Part shown: positions 36,268 through 44,057 of the stretch, in pieces
Layout of the letters: every line of letters begins with the position of its first letter
Numbering within the stretch: position 1 is the stretch's first letter
Source of the DNA: Euryhalocaulis sp050486445
GTDB taxonomy: Bacteria > Pseudomonadota > Alphaproteobacteria > Caulobacterales > Maricaulaceae
Reading direction: 5' to 3'
NCBI GenBank assembly: GCA_050486445.1
Contig: JBJHDH010000016.1
Location: 4,978 to 68,977, forward strand
Length of the DNA stretch: 64,000 nucleotides
Program-made: the position numbers and the translations under genes
The notes under the pieces: model-generated
The model's input: only the letters and a program-made list of their open reading frames with translations
What the model was told of the DNA's origin: nothing
Databases searched by the model: none

Positions 36268-38226
36268 CTAAACCTCATCGCCCTGGCTGGTGACTTCGAC
36301 CTCCACCTCCATGCCGATAAAGTCGCCGGGGTCGCCATCGAATGTGCCGGCCAGCGGCACGGCCTGCGCCGGGGTGCGCGCTACCGCGGTGCGGATCAGA
36401 TTGCGGCTGCCGATCAGGCCGTTCGTCGGGTCGAACTCCACCCAGCCGGAGCCGGGCAGAAACACCTGCACCCAGGCATGCGTGGAGCCCGCGCCATGCA
36501 TCTCGCCCTCGCCCGAGACCGCGCCATCCAGATTCGGGTCATAGAGATAGCCGCTGACAAAGCGCGCCGCGAAGCCCAGCCGCCGCGCCGCCTCCATCAT
36601 CAGCATGGCGAAATCCCGGCACGATCCGTGTCCGCTGGCGATGGTCTCGGCGGGCGGCTGCACGCCCGGCTCCTCTCGCCGGTCATAGACAAACTCGGCC
36701 TTCACCGCCCGGGTCATGCCTTCCAGGATGCGCCAGGTGTCAAACTCCGCCTCCTCCACAAAGCGGCTCGCCCAGCCCAGCACCGCGCCCTTGGGATCGA
36801 ACCCCGCGACGATGGTTGGCGTCAGATCCACAAGCTGTTCCGGCGCATACTGAAACGGATAGCGCGCGGCGTGCGGCGCAATGGGAAAGTCGATCTGGCT
36901 GCGCGCGCCGCGCCGCACGCGGAATACACACTCCACCTCCAGCGTGTCCGAAGATGTTGGCGCGAAATTAAACACCGTCGCGGAGTTGGAAAACACGTCA
37001 TGGACCCAGCGGATTTTCGCATCGGGCGAGACATTGAAATGCAGGTCCAGCAGGCGCGTATCATAGGACGTATGCGGCCGGAACATGCCATGATGCTCGC
37101 CGAACCGCACCGGCCGCTTGTAGCGATAGCGCGTCAGATGCCGCACCTGGAGAATCTCGGCCACCGTCTCGGGCATGGCGCGCGTCTGCGCGATATGGTC
37201 GCTGATGATATGAGCCTGATAGACGCCCGGCTGGCTTCCGGCAGCCTCCACGGTTGCATCTATTACGCCTGTCGCATCCAGTACGTCGGGCGGGCGGCCG
37301 GGGTCGAAATGCCGCTCCGCCAGCGCGCCGACAAGATCGGTGATCGCAATCTGCACCCGGTCCAGCCATGCGTGCAGCCTGCCGCCGGAGAGCGCCTCCG
37401 GCCGCCGGGTCAGCAGAGCGCGCAGATTGGCGCGCGTCGCATCCACGGCGGCGCCATGCGTCACGCCGAATGCGACCGAAAGCCGGTCCAGCAGCGCCTC
37501 CGCCTCGCTCACGCACGCCTCGACCGAACGCGGAAAGGCCGGGTCGAACAGAATGAACTCCGCCGCCGAGTCGGGCTGCGGATTCACCGGGCCCGACCGG
37601 CGGAAGGCGTGATAGCCCGATGCGCCGCGCAGCAGCGTGTTCCACCAGGCGTCGTCCGGCTGGCTTGCGCCGCCCTCATGGCCGAGCTGGAAGGATTTGA
37701 TGTCGAGCAGGCGGGTCGACTGGTCGGCGCGCTCCAGCCGCACGCCCAGCCGGTTGAACACCCACGCCTCGTCCCGGTACCAGGTCGTCTCCACCAGCCC
37801 GAAATGCGCGTGACAGGCGGCGCGGATCTGCTCGCAGATTTCGTTGAGCGCGCCCAGTTTCACCTTGCGCGGGGTCAGCGCCTTCATCTCGCCATAGAAC
37901 ATGTTGATCTGGCGCCAGACCTCGACGCTGATAAGGTGGCGCAGGCCGCGCGCGTTCTCACGCACCCGCTCCAGCGAGGCGAGCACTGAATTGGGGTTGG
38001 CCGGATCGGTCAGATACCAGCGCGCCACATTCAGGCCGGTGATCGGCAGGCCGGTTTCGGCAAACGCCTCGGCGTCCGAATGCACTTCCAGCAGCGGCGA
38101 CCAGTCGGCGCGCACGTCCGAGCCTTCGGCATAGGCTTCCGTCACAGAGAGCAGGCGTGCGAGATTCTCGCACCGCTCCACATAGCGGCCCATCCAGAAG
38201 GCGTTCTCCGCATAGCGGGAGAGCAA
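36268..38226 (-). CDS. Fusion of alpha-E domain and transglutaminase-like protein
   Basis: A 652-residue two-part protein. Residues 1 to about 315 form an alpha-E (DUF403) domain, beginning LSRYAENAFWMGRYVERCENLARLL. Residues about 350-652 form a bacterial transglutaminase-like protein with N-terminal beta domain (LTRYRYKRPVRFGEHHGMFRP) and papain-like core with Cys536 (GHGSCRDFAML), His583 and Asp599. Translation begins at a TTG one base after the ATP-grasp stop, which matches the family N-terminus and implies coupling. In other bacteria these are usually separate genes next to a circularly permuted ATP-grasp gene. The trio is thought to make or process a peptide-like product that remains poorly defined. 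Confidence 0.85.
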   Translation of the reverse strand: MLSRYAENAFWMGRYVERCENLARLLSVTEAYAEGSDVRADWSPLLEVHSDAEAFAETGLPITGLNVARWYLTDPANPNSVLASLERVRENARGLRHLISVEVWRQINMFYGEMKALTPRKVKLGALNEICEQIRAACHAHFGLVETTWYRDEAWVFNRLGVRLERADQSTRLLDIKSFQLGHEGGASQPDDAWWNTLLRGASGYHAFRRSGPVNPQPDSAAEFILFDPAFPRSVEACVSEAEALLDRLSVAFGVTHGAAVDATRANLRALLTRRPEALSGGRLHAWLDRVQIAITDLVGALAERHFDPGRPPDVLDATGVIDATVEAAGSQPGVYQAHIISDHIAQTRAMPETVAEILQVRHLTRYRYKRPVRFGEHHGMFRPHTSYDTRLLDLHFNVSPDAKIRWVHDVFSNSATVFNFAPTSSDTLEVECVFRVRRGARSQIDFPIAPHAARYPFQYAPEQLVDLTPTIVAGFDPKGAVLGWASRFVEEAEFDTWRILEGMTRAVKAEFVYDRREEPGVQPPAETIASGHGSCRDFAMLMMEAARRLGFAARFVSGYLYDPNLDGAVSGEGEMHGAGSTHAWVQVFLPGSGWVEFDPTNGLIGSRNLIRTAVARTPAQAVPLAGTFDGDPGDFIGMEVEVEVTSQGDEV

Positions 38227-38227
38227 C

Positions 38228-39727
38228 CTATGCGAAAACCCAGGTATCTTTCGACCCTCCCCCCTGGGACGAATTCACGATCAGCGACCCTTCCTTCAGG
38301 GCCACCCGGGTGAGTCCGCCCGGCATCACCCATACACCGCCGCGCCCGGTCAGGGCGAACGGCCGCAGATCGACATGACGCGGTTGCACGCCCTTGTCCG
38401 TCAGCGTCGGACATACGGAAAGGCCGATCATCGGCTGGGCGATGAAATTGGCCGGATCCGCCTTGAGCAGGACGCGCAGCTCTTCCAGCTCCCGCTTCGA
38501 GCTTTTTGGCCCGATCACCACCCCATACCCCCCCGATTCCGCCACCGGTTTGACCACAAGCTGGTCCAGCCGGTCCAGCACATGCGAAAGCTGCGCCTTC
38601 TCGCGGCAGATATAGGTGTCCACATTCGGCAGAATTGGGTCCGCGTCCAGATAATAGCGAATGATTTTCGGCATATAGGCGTAGATCGCCTTGTCGTCTG
38701 CGACCCCGGCCCCGACCGCGTTGGCCAGCGTCAGATTGCCGGCGCGCACCGCGCGCATCAGGCCCGGCACGCCCAGCAGCGAATCGGGATTGAACACCTC
38801 GGGGTCGATGAACGCGTCGTCGATCCGGCGATAGATCACGTCCACTCGCTCGAAACCACCGATCGTGCGCATCTGGACCACGTCGTTCTCATCCACGAAC
38901 AGGTCTTTGCCTTCGACCAGCGGCGCGCCCATTTCGCGGGCCAGGAACACATGCTCGAAATAGGCGGAATTGAAAACGCCGGGAGTCAGCAGCACCACGG
39001 TCGGCGCGCCGCCGGCGCAGGCCGGCGCGGTCTCCAGCAGCTTTTCCCGCAGCCGCGCGCCGTAATGCGACACCGCGCGCACGCGCAGCCCGTCCATCAG
39101 GTCGGGGAAAGAGCGGCGCATCAGATGCCGGTTCTCCACCACATAGGAAACGCCGCTGGGTGTGCGGCAATTGTCTTCCAGCACGCGGAACACGCCGTCA
39201 TGGTCGCGGATCAGATCGGTGCCGCTGATATGCGTATAGACGCCGCCCGGCAGCGCCACACCCTCCATCGCCGGAACATAGTTTTTATTCTTCAGGATCA
39301 GTTCGCCGGGGACGACGGCGTCCTTGATGATCTTTTTCGGACCATAGACGTCGTGCAGGAACAAATTGATCGCCTCGATGCGCTGGACGATCCCGGCTTC
39401 CAGCACCGCCCATTCGTCGCGCTTGATCGGCCGCGGGATCACGTCGAACGGCAGCACCCGGTCGATGGACCCGTTGCCGGAATAGACGGTGAAGGTGATG
39501 CCGAGATCGTAGAGCGCCTGTTCGGCCGCATTATTGCGCCGGCGTAGCGAGCGCTCCGCATGGCGGGCCAGCCGCGCCGCCAGTTCCGGATGCGCCGGCG
39601 ACCCATCCCCCAGCCCGAAATACTCGCAATAATACGGCCCGGAAGGATACGATTTGAAAAGCCCGCCGCGTGGCGCCCCCGCACCCGCGGGTTGTTTCTC
39701 TGAACTGGCTGCGTCGTTTTCCCGCAT
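38228..39727 (-). CDS. Circularly permuted ATP-grasp protein
   Basis: A 499-residue protein of the circularly permuted ATP-grasp type 2 family (DUF404/DUF407). Recognisable stretches include YSGNGSIDRVLPFDVIPR, DLIRDHDGVFRVLEDN, TPGVFNSAYFEHVFLARE and VKPVAESGGYGVVIGP. The family is predicted to form amide bonds using ATP, in an operon with alpha-E and transglutaminase proteins, as here. No marked ribosome-binding site precedes the ATG. A palindrome sits 23 bases upstream of the start. The product of the pathway is not established. Confidence 0.88.
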   Translation of the reverse strand: MRENDAASSEKQPAGAGAPRGGLFKSYPSGPYYCEYFGLGDGSPAHPELAARLARHAERSLRRRNNAAEQALYDLGITFTVYSGNGSIDRVLPFDVIPRPIKRDEWAVLEAGIVQRIEAINLFLHDVYGPKKIIKDAVVPGELILKNKNYVPAMEGVALPGGVYTHISGTDLIRDHDGVFRVLEDNCRTPSGVSYVVENRHLMRRSFPDLMDGLRVRAVSHYGARLREKLLETAPACAGGAPTVVLLTPGVFNSAYFEHVFLAREMGAPLVEGKDLFVDENDVVQMRTIGGFERVDVIYRRIDDAFIDPEVFNPDSLLGVPGLMRAVRAGNLTLANAVGAGVADDKAIYAYMPKIIRYYLDADPILPNVDTYICREKAQLSHVLDRLDQLVVKPVAESGGYGVVIGPKSSKRELEELRVLLKADPANFIAQPMIGLSVCPTLTDKGVQPRHVDLRPFALTGRGGVWVMPGGLTRVALKEGSLIVNSSQGGGSKDTWVFA

Positions 39728-39749
39728 TCAGCGCCAATATCAGCCCATC

Positions 39750-39770
39750 CGCACTTGTTTCGCAAGTGCG
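39750..39770. promoter_or_regulatory. Inverted repeat upstream of the ATP-grasp operon
   Basis: CGCACTTG-TTTCG-CAAGTGCG has perfect eight-base arms and lies between scoB and the ATP-grasp start. There is no T-run on either side in the right direction, so an operator or RNA hairpin is more likely than a strong terminator. Confidence 0.4.
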
Positions 39771-39824
39771 AAAAGATATTGATAGGTAAGCGATTATCCA
39801 GATTCAGGCGCTTCCGCCCGCGCA

Positions 39825-40487
39825 CTATTCCGTATGCCGGACCAGATGCGGTGACACATCATAGGCGGCCTCTGTTCCGGCGGCGATCTCGTCCAGCGTG
39901 ACGCCGGGCGCCAGTTCGATCAGGTGTAGCCGCTCGGCCTTCGTGTCGACATCGAACACGCCCAGATTGGTGACAATCCGGTCGACCACCCCGGCCCCGG
40001 TCAGCGGCAGAGTGCAGCGGCGCAGCATCTTTGGCGCCCCGTCCTTGGCTGTGTGGTCCATCACCACGATCACGCGCTTCACCCCGGCCACCAGATCCAT
40101 GGCGCCGCCCATGCCCTTCACCATTTTGCCGGGGATCATCCAGTTGGCGATGTCGCCGTTCTGGGCGACTTCCATCGCGCCGAGAATGCTCAGATCGATA
40201 TGTCCGCCGCGGATCATGCCGAAACTGTCGGCGCTGCTGAAATACGATGTCTTGGGCAGGGCCGTGATGGTCTGCTTGCCGGCGTTAATCAGGTCCGGGT
40301 CGATCTCGTCCTCATAGGGAAATGGCCCCATACCCAGCATTCCGTTCTCGGATTGCAGCGTCACCTCGATCCCGTCCGGGATATGGTTGGCCACCAGGGT
40401 CGGAATGCCGATGCCGAGATTGACGTAGAAGCCGTCTTCCAGCTCCCGCGCCGCGCGCGCCGCCATCCTGTCGCGGTCCCAGGCCAT
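39825..40487 (-). CDS. scoB: Succinyl-CoA:3-oxoacid CoA transferase, subunit B
   Basis: A 220-residue subunit with the catalytic glutamate in the SENGMLGMGP motif (Glu47). The ATG overlaps the scoA stop by one base (TAATG). It is preferred over upstream frame because it gives the family N-terminus DRDRMAARAARELEDGFYVNLGIGIPT once divided at the usual start. The enzyme moves CoA from succinyl-CoA to acetoacetate, linking ketone-body or polyhydroxybutyrate turnover to the citric acid cycle. It works as a complex with ScoA. Confidence 0.93.
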   Translation of the reverse strand: MAWDRDRMAARAARELEDGFYVNLGIGIPTLVANHIPDGIEVTLQSENGMLGMGPFPYEDEIDPDLINAGKQTITALPKTSYFSSADSFGMIRGGHIDLSILGAMEVAQNGDIANWMIPGKMVKGMGGAMDLVAGVKRVIVVMDHTAKDGAPKMLRRCTLPLTGAGVVDRIVTNLGVFDVDTKAERLHLIELAPGVTLDEIAAGTEAAYDVSPHLVRHTE

Positions 40488-41206
40488 TACGCCGCCCCTC
40501 CCGCCGCTTGCGGCCGCTTGCGCACCGTGCGCTGCTCGATGCGTTTTTCGTGCGCCCCGGTGATGATGCGATCCACGAAAATCCCCGGCGTGTGAATATG
40601 GTCCGGGTCCAGCGAGCCAACCGGAACAATCTCCTCTACCTCCGCCACCGTCACTTTTCCGGCCGTGGCCATCATCGGATTGAAGTTCCGCGCCGTGCGC
40701 CGATAGACCAGATTGCCCTCCGCGTCGCCCTTCCAGGCTTTCACCAGCGACAGATCGGCGCGCAGCCAGCTCTCCATGATGTAGGTCTCGCCGTCGAAGA
40801 CTTTGTGCTCCTTGCCCTCGGCGATCACCGTTCCGGCGCCGGTCTTGGTGTAGAAGCCGGGAATGCCCGCCCCGCCGGCGCGGATGCGCTCGGCCAGCGT
40901 GCCCTGCGGATTGAATTCCAGTTCCAGCTCGCCAGAGAGGAATTGCTGCTCGAACAGCTTGTTTTCCCCCACATAGGAGGAAACCATTTTTTTGATCTGC
41001 CGGGTCTGGAGCAGCAGGCCGAGACCGAAATCGTCCACCCCGGCATTGTTGGAGATCACCGTCAGATCCTTCACGCCGGAATCGCGCAGCGCGGCGATCA
41101 GGTTTTCCGGGATGCCGCACAGGCCGAACCCGCCGGCCATGATCGTCATGCCGTCGAACACAAGGCCGTCCAATGCGGCGGCGGCGTCGGAATAAGTCTT
41201 TTTCAT
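40487..41206 (-). CDS. scoA: Succinyl-CoA:3-oxoacid CoA transferase, subunit A
   Basis: A 239-residue CoA-transferase family I subunit. It has the CoA-binding GGFGLCGIPENLI block near residue 25, ISNNAGVDDFGLG, and SYVGENKLFEQQF. It is the first gene of the scoAB operon. Upstream, a TATTAT box and a TGCAGTGCA palindrome suggest a regulated promoter. The C-terminal extension RTVRKRPQAAGGAA is slightly longer than usual and Arg/Ala-rich. Confidence 0.93.
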   Translation of the reverse strand: MKKTYSDAAAALDGLVFDGMTIMAGGFGLCGIPENLIAALRDSGVKDLTVISNNAGVDDFGLGLLLQTRQIKKMVSSYVGENKLFEQQFLSGELELEFNPQGTLAERIRAGGAGIPGFYTKTGAGTVIAEGKEHKVFDGETYIMESWLRADLSLVKAWKGDAEGNLVYRRTARNFNPMMATAGKVTVAEVEEIVPVGSLDPDHIHTPGIFVDRIITGAHEKRIEQRTVRKRPQAAGGAA

Positions 41207-41241
41207 GTCCGGCGCCGTCTCATCCTGCGATCATCGCTCCA

Positions 41242-41260
41242 TTGTGCAGTGCAATAATAG
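41242..41260 (-). promoter_or_regulatory. Candidate scoA promoter/operator
   Basis: The minus strand has TATTAT (41254-41259), directly followed by the nine-base palindrome TGCACTGCA (41245-41253) inside TTGCACTGCACAA, about 40 bases upstream of scoA. A TGC-containing palindrome next to a ketone-body gene recalls PhaR-type sites of polyhydroxybutyrate regulation, but that match is from memory and weak. No good -35 box is visible. Confidence 0.35.
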
Positions 41261-41262
41261 GA

Positions 41263-42228
41263 TTAGCGAAAAAACCGGACACGGGTCCAGAGCCGTTTCA
41301 GCCCGCGCAGGATGAAAGACCGCTGCCGCTCGGCGTCCGCCAGCGCGCGGGCGCGGGCGATACGCGCCTCGATCTCGATCTCCGCCTCGGTCGCCAGCGC
41401 CGCGCCGAAAAACAGCGCATAGGCCGCGACATAGATCCACATCAGAAACACCACCACCGCGCCGATAGAGCCATAGGTGGCGCCGAAATCGGCGATATTC
41501 GCCACATAATATCCGAATCCGGCCGAAGCGATGGCCCAGACCAGCGTGGCCGCACCTGCGCCGATCAGCGAGGCGCGCCAGCGCACCCGCCCCGCCGCCA
41601 TGACAAAGCGATAGAGCAGCACCATGGCGCCAAAGATCGCCGCCGCCGCCCATAACCCGACATTGGAAAGAATCGGGCGCAGAACATCCTCGCCGAGCGG
41701 CACGAAGCGTAACAGCACCGGCAGCGTAATCAGAATCACGCTGGCCGCGAAGGCGCCCAGAATCGCCAGTACGGTCAGACCAGCCGCCAGCAGGTTGAAG
41801 GATAACAGCCCCCGCACATCCGACGCCACGCTGATCCGGTTCAGCCCGGCCAGGACAGCCTTCATCCCGCGCATTGCACCGTACAGCGCCACCAGCACGG
41901 CGATCCCGCCCTGAATGGACAGCACAGAGCGCGGCGCGGTCACCAGATTGTTCAATTGGTCGAAAAAAGCCGCCCGGGCCTGCGGCGGGGCCAGCTCCGC
42001 CAGGGCGGCGACCAGCGCGCTCACATCCTCCGGGCTGGCGAAAATCCCGTAGATCGAAACCGCCGCGGCCACGCCCGGAAAAATCGCCAGCATCCCGAAA
42101 AACGAAACGCCGCCCGCGAACAGCATCACGTTGCGGCCGCCGAATCGATCCAGCGTCTTGCGCCCGACGCGCCACAGCGTCGCGGCCCACTCTTTCCAGT
42201 AACGGAAACGCCCTTTGGGCTTCTTCAT
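41263..42228 (-). CDS. YihY/BrkB family inner-membrane protein
   Basis: A 321-residue protein with about six hydrophobic helices (near 35-57, 100-122, 143-170, 190-208, 220-243 and 252-280). The family block GGRNVMLFAGGVSFFGMLAIFPGVAAAV and GATYGSIGAVVVFLMWIYVAAYALFFGA are present. The C-terminal tail is charged and cytoplasmic. The family was once thought to contain ribonuclease BN; its real role is uncertain, with transport or envelope functions proposed. No Shine-Dalgarno stands out. A transcription terminator lies about 100 bases upstream in the same direction, so the gene must use its own proximal promoter or depend on read-through. Confidence 0.85.
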   Translation of the reverse strand: MKKPKGRFRYWKEWAATLWRVGRKTLDRFGGRNVMLFAGGVSFFGMLAIFPGVAAAVSIYGIFASPEDVSALVAALAELAPPQARAAFFDQLNNLVTAPRSVLSIQGGIAVLVALYGAMRGMKAVLAGLNRISVASDVRGLLSFNLLAAGLTVLAILGAFAASVILITLPVLLRFVPLGEDVLRPILSNVGLWAAAAIFGAMVLLYRFVMAAGRVRWRASLIGAGAATLVWAIASAGFGYYVANIADFGATYGSIGAVVVFLMWIYVAAYALFFGAALATEAEIEIEARIARARALADAERQRSFILRGLKRLWTRVRFFR

Positions 42229-42313
42229 GACACGAAAACTCTAGCGCAATCGCGTGAAGGAAAAACCTGGTCCGTCCGCCTGTTCCCGCGAAAGACCGCC
42301 AAAATGGATGGAG

Positions 42314-42356
42314 AATAAAATAAAGGGCGCCGGCCTCGTGGGGCGAGGCCGGCGCC
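42314..42356 (-). terminator. Strong rho-independent terminator upstream of the BrkB-family gene
   Basis: On the minus strand GGCGCCGGCCTCG-CCCCA-CGAGGCCGGCGCC is a perfect 13-bp stem with a five-base loop. It is followed by CTTTATTTTATT. No protein-coding gene ends just upstream on this strand, which is why an RNA gene or leader is proposed. Confidence 0.8.
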
Positions 42357-42438
42357 GGGAGAGAGGCGCGGCGCGTGGAGGCGCGCCGCGCGACCAGAGC
42401 GGACAGCGAGGGACAGTGAATGTCCGCCAGGCCCGGTC
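42314..42438 (-). ncRNA. Candidate structured small RNA with three hairpins
   Basis: Read on the minus strand, this stretch folds into three successive stem-loops. The first has GACC at its base, then GCGGACA/TGTCCGC (42399-42427). The second is a perfect 10-bp stem GCGCGGCGCG/CGCGCCGCGC with loop CCTCCA (42366-42391). The third is the terminator at 42326-42356. A CTAAAT box at 42441-42446 lies six bases before the first stem, so the predicted transcript is about 125 nucleotides. C-rich loops recall rhizobial small RNAs of the NfeR1/alpha-r14 type that bind ribosome-binding sites, but no family match is claimed. It could instead be a long attenuated leader of the downstream BrkB gene. Confidence 0.45.
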
Positions 42439-42440
42439 AG

Positions 42441-42474
42441 ATTTAGAGGTCTCTCCCTGAACGCTCCCTGAACG
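42441..42474 (-). promoter_or_regulatory. Candidate promoter with tandem 11-base repeat
   Basis: The 11-mer CGTTCAGGGAG (minus strand) is repeated exactly twice in tandem at 42453-42474, one helical turn apart. It covers the -35 position relative to a CTAAAT -10-like box at 42441-42446. The arrangement resembles an activator-dependent promoter for the predicted small RNA. Confidence 0.4.
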
Positions 42475-42527
42475 GCTTTCCGCAGCCCCCATGTGCCTGT
42501 AAAATATCGGGCAACGGGGAAATTTCC

Positions 42528-43883
42528 ATGAAACGCCCGCGAATTCTTGTCGTCAGCCGTGACGCCGCCGCGCTCGGCCCGGTCAGCGAATGCCTGGACG
42601 CGGCCGGGCTGCGGACCATTACCGCCGGCAGCGCCGCCGCCGCCGAGGTCGCCGCCGGCGACATGCGTATCGAGGCGATCCTGCTGGACCTGGCCAGCAA
42701 CCGGCAAATGGAGGAGGCGCGGCGACTGGCCGCCGCTCTGCGCCGCCGGGGCGATCACCGGCCCCTGATCGCGGCTCTGGCTTGCGACGAGACCGCCGCC
42801 ATGCCGGAAGGGGCCTTCGATCTGGTGATCCGCCGCCCCTGCCATCCCCAGCAGGTCTGCGCCCGGATGCAGGAGGCGCTGCGCCTGGGCGTACAGACGG
42901 CGGAGGCGCGCCTGCGCCGCCGCACATTGACCGAGTTGGGCGTCACCCTGCCGCCAGAGCCGGAGCCGGATCGCCAGCGGACCGCCATCCTGTTCGTCGG
43001 CCCGGCGGACCCGGCCTTTATGCGTCTGAAAAGCGCGCTGGCCGAAACCAATGTGGACGTGGTGGCCGCCTTCACCTCCTTCACCGCGTTCGACTATCTG
43101 CACGATCGCGTATTCCACGCCGTGGCGCTGAGCGCGCTACAGGGAAACGAGCCGGCCTTCACCATCTGCTCCGCCATGCGGCGCAATTCGCGCCTGTTCC
43201 ACACCCCGGCGCTGCTGCTGGTCGATCCGGCGCGCTTCGACGCCGGCGACGAAGCCTTCGCCCGCGGGGCCAGCGACATTCTCTCCGCCACCGCGCCCGC
43301 GGAAGAGACTCAGGCCCGTATCCTCAGCCTTGCGGCGGAGCGCCGGCGCGGCATCGCCGTGCGCGCGATGTTCGATCAGGTGCGCGACCCCGCCGTGCTG
43401 GATCGACCCACCGGGCTCTATAATCGCGACGTGTTCGCCGCGCATCTGCGGCGTATGGCGGAATGGTCGGTGCTCGGCGGCAAGCCGCTGTCGCTGGCCG
43501 TCATCCGGGTGCAGCCTTCGCTGTTCGCTCCGCGTCAGCCCAGTCCCGCGGCGCTGGAATCGGCGCGGCGGCAATTCGGCCAGATGCTGCGCCATCTGAC
43601 GCGGTCCGAGGATTTTCCAGCGCGGCTGGATTCGGGGATCTATGCCGCGGCCATGCCCGCGACCTCGCTGGAAGAGGCGGAGGCCGCCGCCGAGCGTATC
43701 CGCGCCGCCGCCGAATGTGCGGCCTATGACAGCGGCGGGTCCGAGGCCAGCGTGCGCGTCACGCTGCACGTCTCCTGCGCCGAGCTGACGGATAATGAAA
43801 GCGCCGCGCGCTTCCTGAAACGCACCGTGGACGGCCTCACCTCCGCCCGCACCGCCACCCCCGCGCAAAGCGCTGTGTCATAG
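42528..43883 (+). CDS. Receiver-receiver-like protein with degenerate GGDEF domain
   Basis: A 451-residue protein with GGGGAAA upstream of the ATG. Residues 1-120 are receiver-like with a possible phosphorylation site Asp54 (ILLDLAS). Residues about 150-280 look like a second, more degenerate receiver. Residues about 290-440 match a GGDEF domain start (DRPTGLYNRDVFAAHLRRM), but the active-site GG(D/E)EF is replaced by LDSGIYAAAM (367-376). Diguanylate cyclase activity is therefore unlikely. The layout resembles PleD and PopA; PopA is a Caulobacter c-di-GMP effector with an inactive GGDEF domain. Whether this protein binds c-di-GMP is unknown. A TAAAAT box at 42500 may be its -10. Confidence 0.8.
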   Translation: MKRPRILVVSRDAAALGPVSECLDAAGLRTITAGSAAAAEVAAGDMRIEAILLDLASNRQMEEARRLAAALRRRGDHRPLIAALACDETAAMPEGAFDLVIRRPCHPQQVCARMQEALRLGVQTAEARLRRRTLTELGVTLPPEPEPDRQRTAILFVGPADPAFMRLKSALAETNVDVVAAFTSFTAFDYLHDRVFHAVALSALQGNEPAFTICSAMRRNSRLFHTPALLLVDPARFDAGDEAFARGASDILSATAPAEETQARILSLAAERRRGIAVRAMFDQVRDPAVLDRPTGLYNRDVFAAHLRRMAEWSVLGGKPLSLAVIRVQPSLFAPRQPSPAALESARRQFGQMLRHLTRSEDFPARLDSGIYAAAMPATSLEEAEAAAERIRAAAECAAYDSGGSEASVRVTLHVSCAELTDNESAARFLKRTVDGLTSARTATPAQSAVS

Positions 43884-43890
43884 GGGCGCA

Positions 43891-44035
43891 GTGATCCTCC
43901 CCCGTTTACGGGGGAGGGGGACCACGCGAAGCGTGGTGGAGGGGGCGGACACAGCATAAATGTCAAAAACCGGGGCGCACTCGCCCCCCTCCCGGGCTTC
44001 GCCCGGCACTCCCCCCGTAAACGGGGGGAGATCAC
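43891..44035. repeat. Two-armed palindromic repeat element, copy B
   Basis: It is bounded by GTGATC and GATCAC. Each arm contains CCCCCGTTTACGGGGG or a near copy, a second hairpin (CCACGC-GAA-GCGTGG in the left arm, CCGGGC-TTC-GCCCGG in the right) and a GGAGGGGG run, in inverted orientation. It fills the space between convergent stops (8 bases after the GGDEF-like gene, 22 bases after malic enzyme) and may act as a bidirectional terminator. Confidence 0.85.
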
Positions 44036-44057
44036 CCGCGCCACTTCCGCCCGCCCT

